The notes: generated by a model from the letters alone, not told the origin. A DNA stretch of 64,000 nt from a bacterium (GCA_020849855.1 JADZFO010000021.1:1-64000); one strand, 5' to 3'; shown: positions 27,166-36,320, numbered from the stretch's first letter. Numbers and translations: made by a program.

Positions 27166-29322
27166 ATGGCAGCCAGACAAACCAGCTATCGGGCATGCAT
27201 GTTGCGTATTATGGGGGCCACTGCCGTGCTGCTGCTCAGCCTGCTGGGCGCCTGTGGCGGATGTCTGCAGGGATCGCAGGCCCCCAACAGCGCTGGTGCC
27301 CTGCAGCCGATATCGCCCAGCCAGTCGGCTACCCTGCTGCCCCGGCTGGAAGCAATACCAGGCGGCCCGGCTTTGCCGCGTAGTGACAGCTTCGTCGACA
27401 GCGACCTGCTGTGCCTTGGCGAGGACTTTGACCCCGCCCTGCCGAGCCAGAACGTTGAGGGCTTCGCCGCCCAGCAGGCGGCCTTCAAACCCCAGCAGAG
27501 CGACGGGGGCGGGCTCAAGGGCCTGGCCTTCGCGCTCTACCGCTTTGATGTGCCGGGCTACAACCTGGAGCCCAAGCTGCACTTCTCCTGGTCGATCAGC
27601 CCAGGGCTTGCAGGCAGCGGCAACTGGGTGGCGCTGACCAACTGGCAGCGCCCGGGCTGGGACGTATTTCCTTTCAGCAATGCGGGTTGCAGCCTGCTGG
27701 AGCTGGATGACCTCTCCAGTTACTTCGACGCCAGCGGCAGGCTCTATCTGGCAGTGCTGCTCGGCGGCAGCCAGGAGGCCTATCTCAAGCAGATCCGCCT
27801 GGGCGGCGTGCCGCCGCAGCCCCAGCTCAGTGCCACTCCGCGGCGCGGGGCGCCGCCGCTGCAGGTGCACCTTGATGCCAGCGCCAGCCTGCCCGGCGTT
27901 GGCAACATCACAAGCTATGAATGGGACCCTGAAGGCGACGGCAGCTTCCTTCCCGGCGCCGCCGAGCTGGACTGGCTGTACGAAACGGAGGGCAGCTTCA
28001 ACGCGACTGTTCGAGTCAGCAACGAGCTGGGCAACCAGGCCAGCGCCAGCATCCTGGTACAGCCGGGGCACTTCTGGCAGCGCAGCTTTGGCTTCGACAT
28101 TTCGGAGAGCATTAACGGAGTGGCAGTAGACGCACAGGACAATGTCTATCTCGCCGCGACCCAGTTCAACCCTGAAGAGGCGGCGGACAGCCGCATCCTG
28201 GTGCTCAAGCTGGATCCTGCTGGCCAGCTGCTCTGGAGCAGGCTTTACGAGACCGAGTTCAATGGAGTCTTCTGCTCGGCGGCAGCCGTCGACTCAGCGG
28301 GAAACCTGCTGGTCAGCGGCACAGAGTACATCGGCGATCTTAACGCGCAGTGCCTGCTGCTTAAGTGGAGCCCTGCCGGCGATTTGATCTGGTCAAGGAT
28401 CTATGGCGCTGAAGAGGGCGACTACAGCGAAGCCCTGCGCTGCGAGGGCAGCGACATCTGGTTATGCGGCGGTACCAACCAGCCCAGTGATGTTCTGCTC
28501 TGCAAGGTGCTGGCGGATGGCACGATCCAGTACCTGCGCAGCCGCGACCTGGGCAGCGTGGAGCAGGGCGTCGATCTGGACTTCAAATACAGCATCACCA
28601 GCGAGCTCAGCGGAGTGACCGTGCTGGCCCGGCAGCTGCTGCCTGGGGGTGGGCAGCTGGCGCACGTGGATTACGACGCCGACGGCGACTTCAACAGCGC
28701 TGGGGTGCTCGCCGACAACAGCCTGCCGCGTGAGCCCGGGCATATCTATTACCGCCGCAACCTTCTCACGGCGGAGACCCGCTATACCGTCAGCGGCACG
28801 GTGGAGATCAACTCGCTTGCCCAGCCTTTTGTACTTGTACTGCCGCCCAGCGGAGACAGTACCGCAGGTTGCCGGATCAGCGGCCTTGACTGCAACCGGC
28901 AGGGCGGTCTGCTCAGCGACGGATCCGGCGGGCAGTATCTGGGCCTGTCTGCGCGCATCCCCGGCGGCGACGGGACGCTGCACTCCTGCCTGCTGCATGT
29001 GCTGGGCGATGGCAGCCTGGCCAGCGCTCTGCAGATGGAAGCGGGCGGGCACTACAACTCAACACGCTCCCTGCTGCCCTACAAGGACGGCCTGCTGCTG
29101 GGCGGATACGGCCCCGACGCCTTTGGTGCGTACGTGCCAGCCATCAGCGGCAGCCAGGTTTACAGCGACGAGTGGGTTGATACGCCGGGAAGCAGCAGCA
29201 ATCCGCAGTGGACTACAGCGCCGGGCAACGGCACAGTCAGTGATGCCGCGACGGGCCTGGTGCAGGACAGCGGAGCAGGCTCCTTCGATGTGATGCTCAG
29301 CTTTGTGCCGCTGCCGCAGTAA
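27166..29322 (+). CDS. PKD/beta-propeller lipoprotein, family member 5
   Basis: The start at 27166 has GGGAGG at good spacing. The 718-residue product has lipobox LLGAC, the hallmark YRFDVPGYNLEPKLHFSW with ALTNWQRPGWDVF, and a PKD domain (YEWDPEGDGSFLPG). The repeats include DAQDNVYLAA...LKLDPAGQLLWSRLY, and the C-terminus is DSGAGSFDVMLSFVPLPQ. It closes the plus-strand array and converges with the subtilisin gene, with only 10 bases between the stops. Confidence 0.75.
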   Translation: MAARQTSYRACMLRIMGATAVLLLSLLGACGGCLQGSQAPNSAGALQPISPSQSATLLPRLEAIPGGPALPRSDSFVDSDLLCLGEDFDPALPSQNVEGFAAQQAAFKPQQSDGGGLKGLAFALYRFDVPGYNLEPKLHFSWSISPGLAGSGNWVALTNWQRPGWDVFPFSNAGCSLLELDDLSSYFDASGRLYLAVLLGGSQEAYLKQIRLGGVPPQPQLSATPRRGAPPLQVHLDASASLPGVGNITSYEWDPEGDGSFLPGAAELDWLYETEGSFNATVRVSNELGNQASASILVQPGHFWQRSFGFDISESINGVAVDAQDNVYLAATQFNPEEAADSRILVLKLDPAGQLLWSRLYETEFNGVFCSAAAVDSAGNLLVSGTEYIGDLNAQCLLLKWSPAGDLIWSRIYGAEEGDYSEALRCEGSDIWLCGGTNQPSDVLLCKVLADGTIQYLRSRDLGSVEQGVDLDFKYSITSELSGVTVLARQLLPGGGQLAHVDYDADGDFNSAGVLADNSLPREPGHIYYRRNLLTAETRYTVSGTVEINSLAQPFVLVLPPSGDSTAGCRISGLDCNRQGGLLSDGSGGQYLGLSARIPGGDGTLHSCLLHVLGDGSLASALQMEAGGHYNSTRSLLPYKDGLLLGGYGPDAFGAYVPAISGSQVYSDEWVDTPGSSSNPQWTTAPGNGTVSDAATGLVQDSGAGSFDVMLSFVPLPQ

Positions 29323-29332
29323 TGCCGCAGGC

Positions 29333-31333
29333 TCAGTCACCCCAGCCCAGCGCAGTGCGGTAATCAATCAGCCCACCGGACTGGCCATAGCTGGCAGTCA
29401 CCTGCCGGCCGGCGCTGCTGTCCTTCACCGCGGCGATGACGTTCTGGTAGGCGCGGCCGGGCTGCTGGGCATAGAGCAGGGCGGCCAGGGCGCTGACCTG
29501 CGGGGTGGCCGAGCTGGTGGCGCAGAAACGGTTGGTGTGCTGCACCCAGCCGGCGCCGCGCGGCGGGAAGGAATAGTCCGGCCAGGCGCGCGGCATCTCA
29601 TCCTGCGGCAGGTAGGCCAGGTTCGGACAGGGGTAGATGGTGCTGGTGATGATGGCATAGCCCGGCGCGGAGACGCAGCGCGGGTCCAGGTTGGAGCCTT
29701 CCTGGCGCCACTTGGGCTTGCCCTTCTTGTCCAGCTCTGGCGCAGGGCCCATCCAGGCCTGGGCCGGGTCGTAGGGCATGCAGGCGCTGACGCCGATGAC
29801 GTACTTCTCGTCACAGGGACGGTTGCACTCGCCCTGGGCCTCATTGCCGGCGGCGAAGACATACACGCGGTCGTTGTAGATGATGTCCTGCCAGATCGCG
29901 CCGGCGGCCTTGCCCACCAGGGGGCTGACGAGCTTCCATTCCGCCTTGCTGAAATAGGCCCGCGGCACCGAGGCGCTGACGCTGACCACGCGCAGGTCGC
30001 CGTCGTTGCTGATGCGGCCGAGGGGGTCAGTGCTGGCCTGGCCTACCGGGAAGTCCTGATTGAGGCAGTAGACCAGCTTGATAAAGGCGCTGATCGGGCT
30101 CTTGAAGGAGAAGCCCACCATCGCGTAAGTCTTGTCCGAGCGGATGGAGGCCGGCAACAGGCGCACGGCGGGTTTGCCGCCGGGGCCGTTGAAGCCTTCG
30201 GTGCAGCGGCTGATGATGCCGGCAACTGCCGTGCCATGGCTGGCCGGCTGCTGCTTGATCGCGTCGCGCGGCAGGCCGATGCCCACCCGGGCGCTGCGGT
30301 CCTCGATTTTCAGGCTGGGTGAAGGACGGTCCTGCCCGGCGGCGATGCGGTAGTTGCTGTAGTTCGCGTCAATGCTGTTGGGGTGCAGGCGCGCGCTGTA
30401 GTCCGGGTGCTCAAAGAGCACGCCGGTGTCGGCAACGCAGACCGTGACCGGCGAGAGCTCCGGCGCGCCCGCCGCGCGGTAAGCCTCCAGGGCCTGCTGC
30501 TGGCCGGTGCCGTGGATGCGGCGGCAGAATGACATGAAGGTTGCGTCCGAGGCCAGTACATCAGCCCAGTCCACCAGCGAACCTTCAGGGCGGCAGCGGC
30601 GATAATACTCAAAATCGGGGAAGGGTGGCTGCCACTGGGCGCCCCCGGCAATGGAGGACTGCTCGGCCCAGGTCTTCAGGCCGCCGTCTAGGGGCCGATA
30701 GCGCTGGTCGACGAAGCAGACTCCCTCGCCGTCGCGCAGGCCCGCTGCAAGGCTGGCACTGCGCTCGGCCTCGGCCGTCTGCGGCGGCTGTGCCGCAGTC
30801 GCCGGCGCAGCGGAGCCGGCTGAGCCGGAGCTCTCAATGGCGGCGCTGTCGGCCCATTCCAGCAGCAGGGCGTCAGGGCAGGCCCAGTTAATCCGCGGGT
30901 CATCGTTTAGCGCACTGACCAGCTCTGGCAGGTGGCGGCTGGCCAGGGCGGGGGTGCCGGGCTGCAGTGCGCGCGCCAGCAGGTTCCGCCCGCGCTGCAG
31001 GGCAGTCCAGGGCCGCAGCCTCAGCTCGTGATAGGTAAAGCCCTCTTTCGGCGCCAGCCACTCGAAGCTGAGCTCCAGGCCATACTCGCGCCAGAGCTGC
31101 TCACGCTGGGCTGCGCTGAGCCGGGGGGAGGTCTCGACAATAACCCGGTCTTCGAGGCACTGGATACCGGGATAGCGCTGCGGGTCATAAGCGACCACGC
31201 GCGGCTCGGCATCCTGCGAGCTATCCAGCTGTGTATCCAGCGCGCTGCGCCTTGTGCAGGCGGCCGGCAGCAGCAGGCCCAGCAGGACCAGCGCCAGCAG
31301 CAGCCGCCCAGGCAGATTGTGGCTTTTCAGCAT
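29333..31333 (-). CDS. secreted subtilisin-like serine peptidase (S8), lipoprotein
   Basis: The 666-residue protein starts at 31333 with a signal peptide and lipobox LPAAC. The catalytic triad can be read as Asp302 (VADTGV), His366 (HGTAVAGI) and Ser607 (ATSSATP), with the oxyanion Asn497 (AAGN). A long N-terminal part before the catalytic domain may be a propeptide (about residues 30-290). It is the kind of surface endopeptidase that processes or degrades exported protein. There is no Shine-Dalgarno; TAGTAT at 31341-31346 on this strand lies seven bases from the ATG. It is divergent from the first two-helix membrane protein. Confidence 0.88.
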   Translation of the reverse strand: MLKSHNLPGRLLLALVLLGLLLPAACTRRSALDTQLDSSQDAEPRVVAYDPQRYPGIQCLEDRVIVETSPRLSAAQREQLWREYGLELSFEWLAPKEGFTYHELRLRPWTALQRGRNLLARALQPGTPALASRHLPELVSALNDDPRINWACPDALLLEWADSAAIESSGSAGSAAPATAAQPPQTAEAERSASLAAGLRDGEGVCFVDQRYRPLDGGLKTWAEQSSIAGGAQWQPPFPDFEYYRRCRPEGSLVDWADVLASDATFMSFCRRIHGTGQQQALEAYRAAGAPELSPVTVCVADTGVLFEHPDYSARLHPNSIDANYSNYRIAAGQDRPSPSLKIEDRSARVGIGLPRDAIKQQPASHGTAVAGIISRCTEGFNGPGGKPAVRLLPASIRSDKTYAMVGFSFKSPISAFIKLVYCLNQDFPVGQASTDPLGRISNDGDLRVVSVSASVPRAYFSKAEWKLVSPLVGKAAGAIWQDIIYNDRVYVFAAGNEAQGECNRPCDEKYVIGVSACMPYDPAQAWMGPAPELDKKGKPKWRQEGSNLDPRCVSAPGYAIITSTIYPCPNLAYLPQDEMPRAWPDYSFPPRGAGWVQHTNRFCATSSATPQVSALAALLYAQQPGRAYQNVIAAVKDSSAGRQVTASYGQSGGLIDYRTALGWGD

Positions 31334-31379
31334 CACCCTAATACTATCCTGACGCGCGCCGGTGCTGTTAAGATGGAGC

Positions 31380-32237
31380 ATGGACCAGGAAAGGGCCGGG
31401 CCGCCAGCGCTGGATGACTTCAGCGGCCTTGACCCGTCCAGTCTGGCCCCGGCCGGCGTGGCACCGCTGGCCAGCGCCATCCGCCAGCGTATTCCCGAGA
31501 TAATCCGCAGCACCGCCTCCAATGACATGTATCAACTGGGCTCCTTCTGGCTGCTGGCGCTGGTGCTCTGGGGCCTGGGGGTGGCGGTGCTCAGCGATGG
31601 CGACAGCGCTGGCCTGGGCACATATGTGGTGCAGCTGCTGATCACGATCGCGCTGCTGGTCGGCGGGCCGCTGCTGTGCTGGCGGCGCTACCAGCAGTCC
31701 TACGCCCGTCTGCAGGGGCGCTGGGACCGGGCCTACGGCCGCACGGACTACGAGCTGCGGGCCACCGGCCTGCCGGCGCTGATCGTTGACCTTGATGTCT
31801 GGCAGCAGATCCTGGATGCCACGGATGGCAGCCTGCTGGCCGTGGTCTTTGAGCACAAGGTCAAGGGTGCGGAGGACTGCCTGCTGCACGCCTGCTGCTA
31901 CTGGCGCGCGCTGCACGAGTACATGTTCGGGGCCGAGCTGGTGCAGTCGCGCAGCGTCTGGGAAGGGCATCACCTGCGCGCGGAGCTGGGCCGCGGTGGG
32001 GGCCAGCGCCATTCCAGCGTCGAGCTCTTCGCCCGTCTGGCCGCCATCTGCGACTATTTCAGCGCCGACCTGGAGATAATGCCGGAGCTGAGCGGCTGGC
32101 GGGATTACTATGGCGCGCTGCCACTGCATCTGCGGCCGGAGCTGCAGCAGCGCGAGCATGAAGCGGCCCGGGCGCAGGCCTGGCTGAAGACGCAGCAGAC
32201 CCGGGAGGAAGGGCCGGGGCGTGACAGCGGCTGGTAG
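31380..32237 (+). CDS. two-helix membrane protein, family A member 1
   Basis: The 285-residue protein has two membrane helices (about residues 50-75 and 80-105), followed by a cytoplasmic-looking domain with RWDRAYG, LPALIVDLDVWQQIL, LLHACCYWRALHEY and ELFARLAAICDYFSADLE. The same motifs recur in the genes at 32274 and 33325 and, in duplicated form, at 52330. I do not recognise the family. TAAGAT at 31369-31374 ends five bases before the ATG, which fits a leaderless mRNA. The next gene starts 36 bases downstream. Confidence 0.6.
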   Translation: MDQERAGPPALDDFSGLDPSSLAPAGVAPLASAIRQRIPEIIRSTASNDMYQLGSFWLLALVLWGLGVAVLSDGDSAGLGTYVVQLLITIALLVGGPLLCWRRYQQSYARLQGRWDRAYGRTDYELRATGLPALIVDLDVWQQILDATDGSLLAVVFEHKVKGAEDCLLHACCYWRALHEYMFGAELVQSRSVWEGHHLRAELGRGGGQRHSSVELFARLAAICDYFSADLEIMPELSGWRDYYGALPLHLRPELQQREHEAARAQAWLKTQQTREEGPGRDSGW

Positions 32238-32273
32238 CGCGGCGCGGTTCATGGACTGCTAAGATTGCCCCGG

Positions 32274-33071
32274 ATGCCGCGCGCAGCAATCAGCCCGTCC
32301 AAGGCCCCGCTCAGCCTGGCCAGCCGCCTGGAGCTGCTCAGCCGCGACTCGCGCCGGCGCGTCTTAAGCCTGGTCTGGCTTTTCGCACTGCCGGCCGGCA
32401 GCCTCCTGGCTGTTTCCTCGCTCATGCTGGTGGCGCTCTTTGGGATGCTGACCAGTTTCAGCGCCTTCAATTCAGCACTGCTGCCCTACATCACCTTTGC
32501 ACTGCCGCTGCTGTTCTGGCTGGTCGGCCTGGCTGGCGGAGCCTGGCTCGCCGGCTACTGGCTGCGGGGGCGCTTCAGCGCGGCATACCGAACGGGCTGG
32601 CAGCAGCTGCAGGAGACCGAGCTGCCGGTGCTGGTGGCTGACGAGGTCTACTCCCTGTCCCTGCTGGACCTGGTCAAGGACCAGCTCTCCTTCCAGTTCA
32701 GCGGCTCACCCCTGCCACGCAGCCTGGAGGACCAGCTGCTGATCGCGGCGGCCTATGCCTCGGCACTGCGGATCTGCCAGTTCAGCTCAACGGATGCGGG
32801 CACGCCGATGCTGCGCGAAGGCGGGCGCGGCTATCTGATGACCAGGGTGCCCTCACGGGTGCTGCGCGCAGCGGGCTCGGCCAGCTTCTGCCTGCCCTAT
32901 GTCTCCTGCCTGGGCTACTTCTGGCTGCCCTTTGCCTTCATCCACGCCATGCGCCTGTGCGAGCTATATGCCGTGCAGGCGGCGATCGCCGACTTCTTCA
33001 GTGATACTCCGGAGCGCGCGCTGCAGCCAGACCATTGGCCGACGAAGACCATGCTGGGCCCGCGCGGATAG
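32274..33071 (+). CDS. two-helix membrane protein, family A member 2
   Basis: The 265-residue protein has a basic N-terminus, a hairpin of two long membrane helices (about residues 30-95), and a domain with LPVLVADEVYSLSLLDL, DQLLIAAAYASALRI and a C-terminal VQAAIADFFSDTPE. These correspond in order to motifs of the neighbours. A further hydrophobic stretch (CLPYVSCLGYFWLPFAFIHA) lies near the C-terminus. TAAGAT at 32260-32265 ends eight bases before the ATG and there is no Shine-Dalgarno. Confidence 0.58.
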   Translation: MPRAAISPSKAPLSLASRLELLSRDSRRRVLSLVWLFALPAGSLLAVSSLMLVALFGMLTSFSAFNSALLPYITFALPLLFWLVGLAGGAWLAGYWLRGRFSAAYRTGWQQLQETELPVLVADEVYSLSLLDLVKDQLSFQFSGSPLPRSLEDQLLIAAAYASALRICQFSSTDAGTPMLREGGRGYLMTRVPSRVLRAAGSASFCLPYVSCLGYFWLPFAFIHAMRLCELYAVQAAIADFFSDTPERALQPDHWPTKTMLGPRG

Positions 33072-33109
33072 CACATCGCCAACCGTCTCGCAGGTACTAT
33101 CATTCCGAC

Positions 33110-33328
33110 ATGAGCGTTGCACTAAAGCCTGAATTTCTGCTTGACGAACGCGGCCGCAAGACCGCTGAGGTAATGGACCTTCGCAGTTTCCGCAGGTTGA
33201 AGGCCTGCTTCGAAGACACCGAAGACCGCCAGCAGGTTCTGAGCCTGAAGCAGCGTGCGCTAAACCTGCGCCCCCATGAGCAGTTCCGGCGCGAGCTTCA
33301 GGGCCAGGGACTAAACTTCGCGCCATGA
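33110..33328 (+). CDS. antitoxin-like small protein
   Basis: The 72-residue protein reads like the Phd/RelB-type antitoxins that carry '(F)LLDERGRKTAEVMDLRSFRRL...EDTEDRQQV'. Such antitoxins bind DNA through their N-terminus and neutralise a neighbouring toxin. No known toxin family follows. Instead the stop overlaps the start of a two-helix membrane protein by ATGA (33325-33328), so the two are coupled. TACTAT at 33095-33100 lies nine bases before the ATG. Confidence 0.5.
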   Translation: MSVALKPEFLLDERGRKTAEVMDLRSFRRLKACFEDTEDRQQVLSLKQRALNLRPHEQFRRELQGQGLNFAP

Positions 33329-34170
33329 ACCAGAGCGGGCAGCGACAGGAGGGGGGCGTTCCTGATGCCAACTTGGATCTAGACCGCCGCGCGGACTTGG
33401 AAGCAATCCTCGCCCGTGGCTCAAGCTGCTCACAAATGCAGCGCGGTTATGCTGAGGGTATTGCTCCACGAGCGAGAGCACTCAAAGCATCGATGCCTGA
33501 CATTGTAAACAGCATTGCTGGTGCTGGCGTGAGAATCCTAACCGTGGCCGCAGCAGGTTCGCTGGTCTTGTTGCTAGCTGTCCTGGGCGCTGCTATAGGC
33601 GAGGGGTACTTTGTATCGGGTCTGCTAGTCTGGCTACTGCTGCTCTGCGTTGTAGCGTTCGCTTCATTCGCGCCCGCCTGCCGAACCTGGCTCTTTAAAC
33701 AACGTCTTGGGCCAGTTAAACGACGCTGGGATCATGAGTATCTGCGCACTAGAAAAGCACTTCGCTCTACCAGTATCTCTGAATTGATTGCGGATCATGA
33801 CACTTGGATCGTCCTACTCGGCTCGACCAAGAGCACAGGGCTGGGCAGGCTCGCTCCTCCACAAGTACCCAGCTTCGAAGATGCACTTGTCTATGCAGCC
33901 TGGCATTTTGAGTCCTTAGAAGGCTTGGCTGCTGGCCAGCGGGAGCAAGAAGGCAGTGTGGTATTGCACAGACATATGCAGCTGAATTTCTTCCGTGTTG
34001 GCAAGGGCAACAAGTTGGCCTATGCCTCTGATCGAGTTGAACCCTATGCCCGTCTAGCCGCGATCTGTGACTTCTTCGCGGACGATTTCATTGACCTTGA
34101 GGCTGGCTTTGAGTCACCCCGGTTGCAGCGTAGTCTGCCAACTGATGCTGGGTCGCTGAGGAAAAGCTGA
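33325..34170 (+). CDS. two-helix membrane protein, family A member 3, coupled to an antitoxin-like gene
   Basis: The 281-residue protein has an N-terminal cytoplasmic region of about 70 residues, two membrane helices (about 72-115), and the family motifs RRWDHEYLR, ELIADHDTWIVLL, DALVYAAWHFESL and PYARLAAICDFFADDF. Member 1 has near-identical wording at the last motif. Third codon positions are visibly richer in A and T than in members 1 and 2, which suggests a different history. Function is unknown; the pairing with an antitoxin-like protein raises the possibility of a membrane-acting toxin, which is speculation. Confidence 0.58.
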   Translation: MNQSGQRQEGGVPDANLDLDRRADLEAILARGSSCSQMQRGYAEGIAPRARALKASMPDIVNSIAGAGVRILTVAAAGSLVLLLAVLGAAIGEGYFVSGLLVWLLLLCVVAFASFAPACRTWLFKQRLGPVKRRWDHEYLRTRKALRSTSISELIADHDTWIVLLGSTKSTGLGRLAPPQVPSFEDALVYAAWHFESLEGLAAGQREQEGSVVLHRHMQLNFFRVGKGNKLAYASDRVEPYARLAAICDFFADDFIDLEAGFESPRLQRSLPTDAGSLRKS

Positions 34171-34546
34171 ATCCAGCCCTCTGCTGATCAGATAAGCCGA
34201 CCGGCCACTGGGTAGAATATCTCCGTCCATGTTTGTGCATGACATACATCTGAGCTCACGAAACCTTCGGGTGCCCGGCCGCTGCGCCATGGTACCTGCT
34301 TCTGCTTAGTACTTCGTTCTCAACCGCAGACAGAGCCACGCGCCGGCCCGGCACCGAGATTCCACCCCGACATGCAGAGGCGGAGCTTGCTCGGCCTGAT
34401 CCGGTGTAGGGGCCGCAGAAATGCGGCCCGTGCACTGGTCTGCGGAATGGGCCGCATTTCTGCGGCCCCTACATATAAAATCAGCGCCCGCGTGCAGGCA
34501 GAAGCGATCCGGCGAGAAGGCGGCACCCGGCTGATGGAGAAAGACA
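34171..34546. other. intergenic region with perfect inverted repeat upstream of asnS
   Basis: I find no gene in these 376 bases. GGGTAGAATAT at about 34210 could be a -10 element. The right half is occupied by a long inverted repeat (listed separately). A Shine-Dalgarno (TGGAGAAAG) precedes asnS. Confidence 0.5.
34405..34473. repeat. perfect 25-base inverted repeat
   Basis: Bases 34405-34429 and 34449-34473 are exact reverse complements, separated by 19 bases. Each arm begins TGTAGGGGCCGC at its outer edge. The same outer word TGTAGGGGCCG starts the palindrome just after asnS at 36107, so this is probably a dispersed palindromic element of the genome rather than a terminator for 33325; no T-run follows on the plus strand. 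Confidence 0.8.
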
Positions 34547-36103
34547 ATGACTGAGATTCCGGTAGTCAGGATCAAGAAGATCGGCCCCGAGCATCTGGGC
34601 CAGCTTGTACGCATCCGCGGCTGGCTGGCCAACAAGCCCGGCGGCAAGGGCCGCTTCTTTCTGTGGCTGCGTGACGGCAGCGGCATGATGCAGGCCATTG
34701 CGGAGCAGAGCGCTGTTGAGGCGCTGGAGGATGGCGCGCGGATCTGGGCCGACATTGAACGCATCGGCCTGGAGAGCAGCATCATCGTCGATGGCGAGGT
34801 GCGCGCGCATCCCAAGCAGGAAGGCGTCTATGAGCTGGGCCTGACGGGCATCCAGGTGGTCCAGTGCGTCGGCGAGCAGGGCGAGTACGGGGAGTATCCG
34901 ATCACCAAGAAGGAGCACGGGGTCGACTTCCTGATGAAGAAGCGGCACCTGTGGATCCGCGGCAAGCGCCAGAGCGCGATCCTGCGCATCCGCTCCGAGA
35001 TCCACAAGGCCTGGGCCGACTTTTTCTATGATCGCGGCTTCTACCGCGTCGACACGCCCATCTTCACCCCCAACGCCTGCGAGGGCACGACCACGCTCTT
35101 TGAGGTGGATTACCACGGCGACCAGGTTTACCTCAGCCAGTCCGGCCAGCTTTACAACGAGGCAGATATCGGCGCGCTGGGCCAGGTTTACTGCTTCGGC
35201 CCGACTTTCCGCGCCGAGAAGTCCAAGACCCGCCGCCACCTGCTGGAGTTCTGGATGCTGGAGATGGAGGCGGCCTACTACGACTTCGACGCCAACATCA
35301 GGTTCCAGGAGGAGATGCTGGCCTTCACCGTCGGGCGTATCCTGGAGCGCTGCCAGCCGGAGCTGCGGGACCTGGAGCGCGACCCGGCGAAGCTGGAGCC
35401 CGCGCTGCAGACGCCTTACCCGCGCCTGCGCTATGGCGATGCGATCCAGTACTGCAACGAGTGGCGTGTGGAGAAGATCAGCCAGAGCCTGAAGATCGAC
35501 GGCGCGAAGGCGATGGAGCTGCTGATGAGCCCCGAGGGTGCGGCCTACAAGGACGAGACCTACGACGAGGCGGCGGAGCAGCTGCGCAAGATCCAGGCCT
35601 TCCGCTGGGGCGGCGATTTCGGCGCGCCGGATGAGACGGCCATCGGCGCGCGCTATGACCGCCCGGTCTTTGTGACCAACTTCCCGACCGAGATCAAGGG
35701 TTTCTACTTCAAGCAGGAAGAGCATCCTGACGGCAGCCTGAAGAAGGACCCTGTCTATGAGCGCTTCGCCGCCGAAAGCCCGCTGATGATCGAAGCTGGC
35801 ATGAGCGGACATACGGTGATGGGGGCGGACTGCATCGGCTCCGAGGGCGCCGGCGAGATGATTGGCGGCTCCCAGCGCGAGGACAACTTCGCGCGGCTGA
35901 TGGAGAACATCGAGCACCACAAGCTGCCGATGGACTACTTCCAGTGGTACCTCGACACGCGGCGTTATGGCAATGTGCCGCACAGCGGCTTTGGCATCGG
36001 GCTCGAGCGCTTCACGGCCTGGGTCTGCGGCGGCTCGGATTCGCCGGTGCACATCCGCGAGGTCATCACCTTCCCGCGCATGCTGCACCAGTATGAACCC
36101 TAG
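34547..36103 (+). CDS. asnS: asparaginyl-tRNA synthetase
   Basis: This class IIb synthetase charges tRNA-Asn with asparagine. An N-terminal OB-fold anticodon-binding domain (LVRIRGWLANKPGGKGRFF) occupies about residues 15-115. The catalytic core has the AsnRS-typical YPITKKEHGVDFLMKKRHLW, motif 2 (FRAEKSKTRRHLLEFWMLE) and motif 3 (GFGIGLERFTAWV). At 518 residues it is longer than most bacterial AsnRS; the extra length seems to lie between motif 2 and motif 3 (about residues 265-400). The start at 34547 has a good Shine-Dalgarno. Palindromic repeats flank the gene on both sides. Confidence 0.93.
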   Translation: MTEIPVVRIKKIGPEHLGQLVRIRGWLANKPGGKGRFFLWLRDGSGMMQAIAEQSAVEALEDGARIWADIERIGLESSIIVDGEVRAHPKQEGVYELGLTGIQVVQCVGEQGEYGEYPITKKEHGVDFLMKKRHLWIRGKRQSAILRIRSEIHKAWADFFYDRGFYRVDTPIFTPNACEGTTTLFEVDYHGDQVYLSQSGQLYNEADIGALGQVYCFGPTFRAEKSKTRRHLLEFWMLEMEAAYYDFDANIRFQEEMLAFTVGRILERCQPELRDLERDPAKLEPALQTPYPRLRYGDAIQYCNEWRVEKISQSLKIDGAKAMELLMSPEGAAYKDETYDEAAEQLRKIQAFRWGGDFGAPDETAIGARYDRPVFVTNFPTEIKGFYFKQEEHPDGSLKKDPVYERFAAESPLMIEAGMSGHTVMGADCIGSEGAGEMIGGSQREDNFARLMENIEHHKLPMDYFQWYLDTRRYGNVPHSGFGIGLERFTAWVCGGSDSPVHIREVITFPRMLHQYEP

Positions 36104-36106
36104 GCT

Positions 36107-36320
36107 GTAGGGGCCGAGCATGCTCGGCCCACAGATGGCTAATGGCTAAAGGCTAATTGCTAATGGCCAATGGCGATTAGAGCGCGGGTACTTGCGTCAG
36201 GGTAGGGGCGCGTGGAGCGCGCCCGCGGCGGTAGCTGAGCTATGCCGGCCGGAGCCGGAGCGCAGGCATCCTGCCAGCATTCCCTTTGCGTCCTTCAAGG
36301 GCGGGGCACAGTCCCCGCCC
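36107..36320. repeat. cluster of GC-rich palindromes and a short tandem repeat after asnS
   Basis: Three palindromes occur in about 210 bases: a perfect 20-base one at 36111-36130, one with seven-base arms (GGGCGCG) at 36206-36224, and one with eight-base arms (GGGCGGGG / CCCCGCCC, six-base loop) at 36299-36320. Between them, 36135-36180 is a degenerate tandem repeat built on TGGCTAA with a period of 7-8 bases. The first palindrome sits eight bases after the asnS stop and could help terminate it, but no T-run follows. Confidence 0.7.

Noticed and set aside
34481-36121. 546-codon open frame antisense to asnS
   Set aside because: The plus strand encodes a clear synthetase with all class II motifs.
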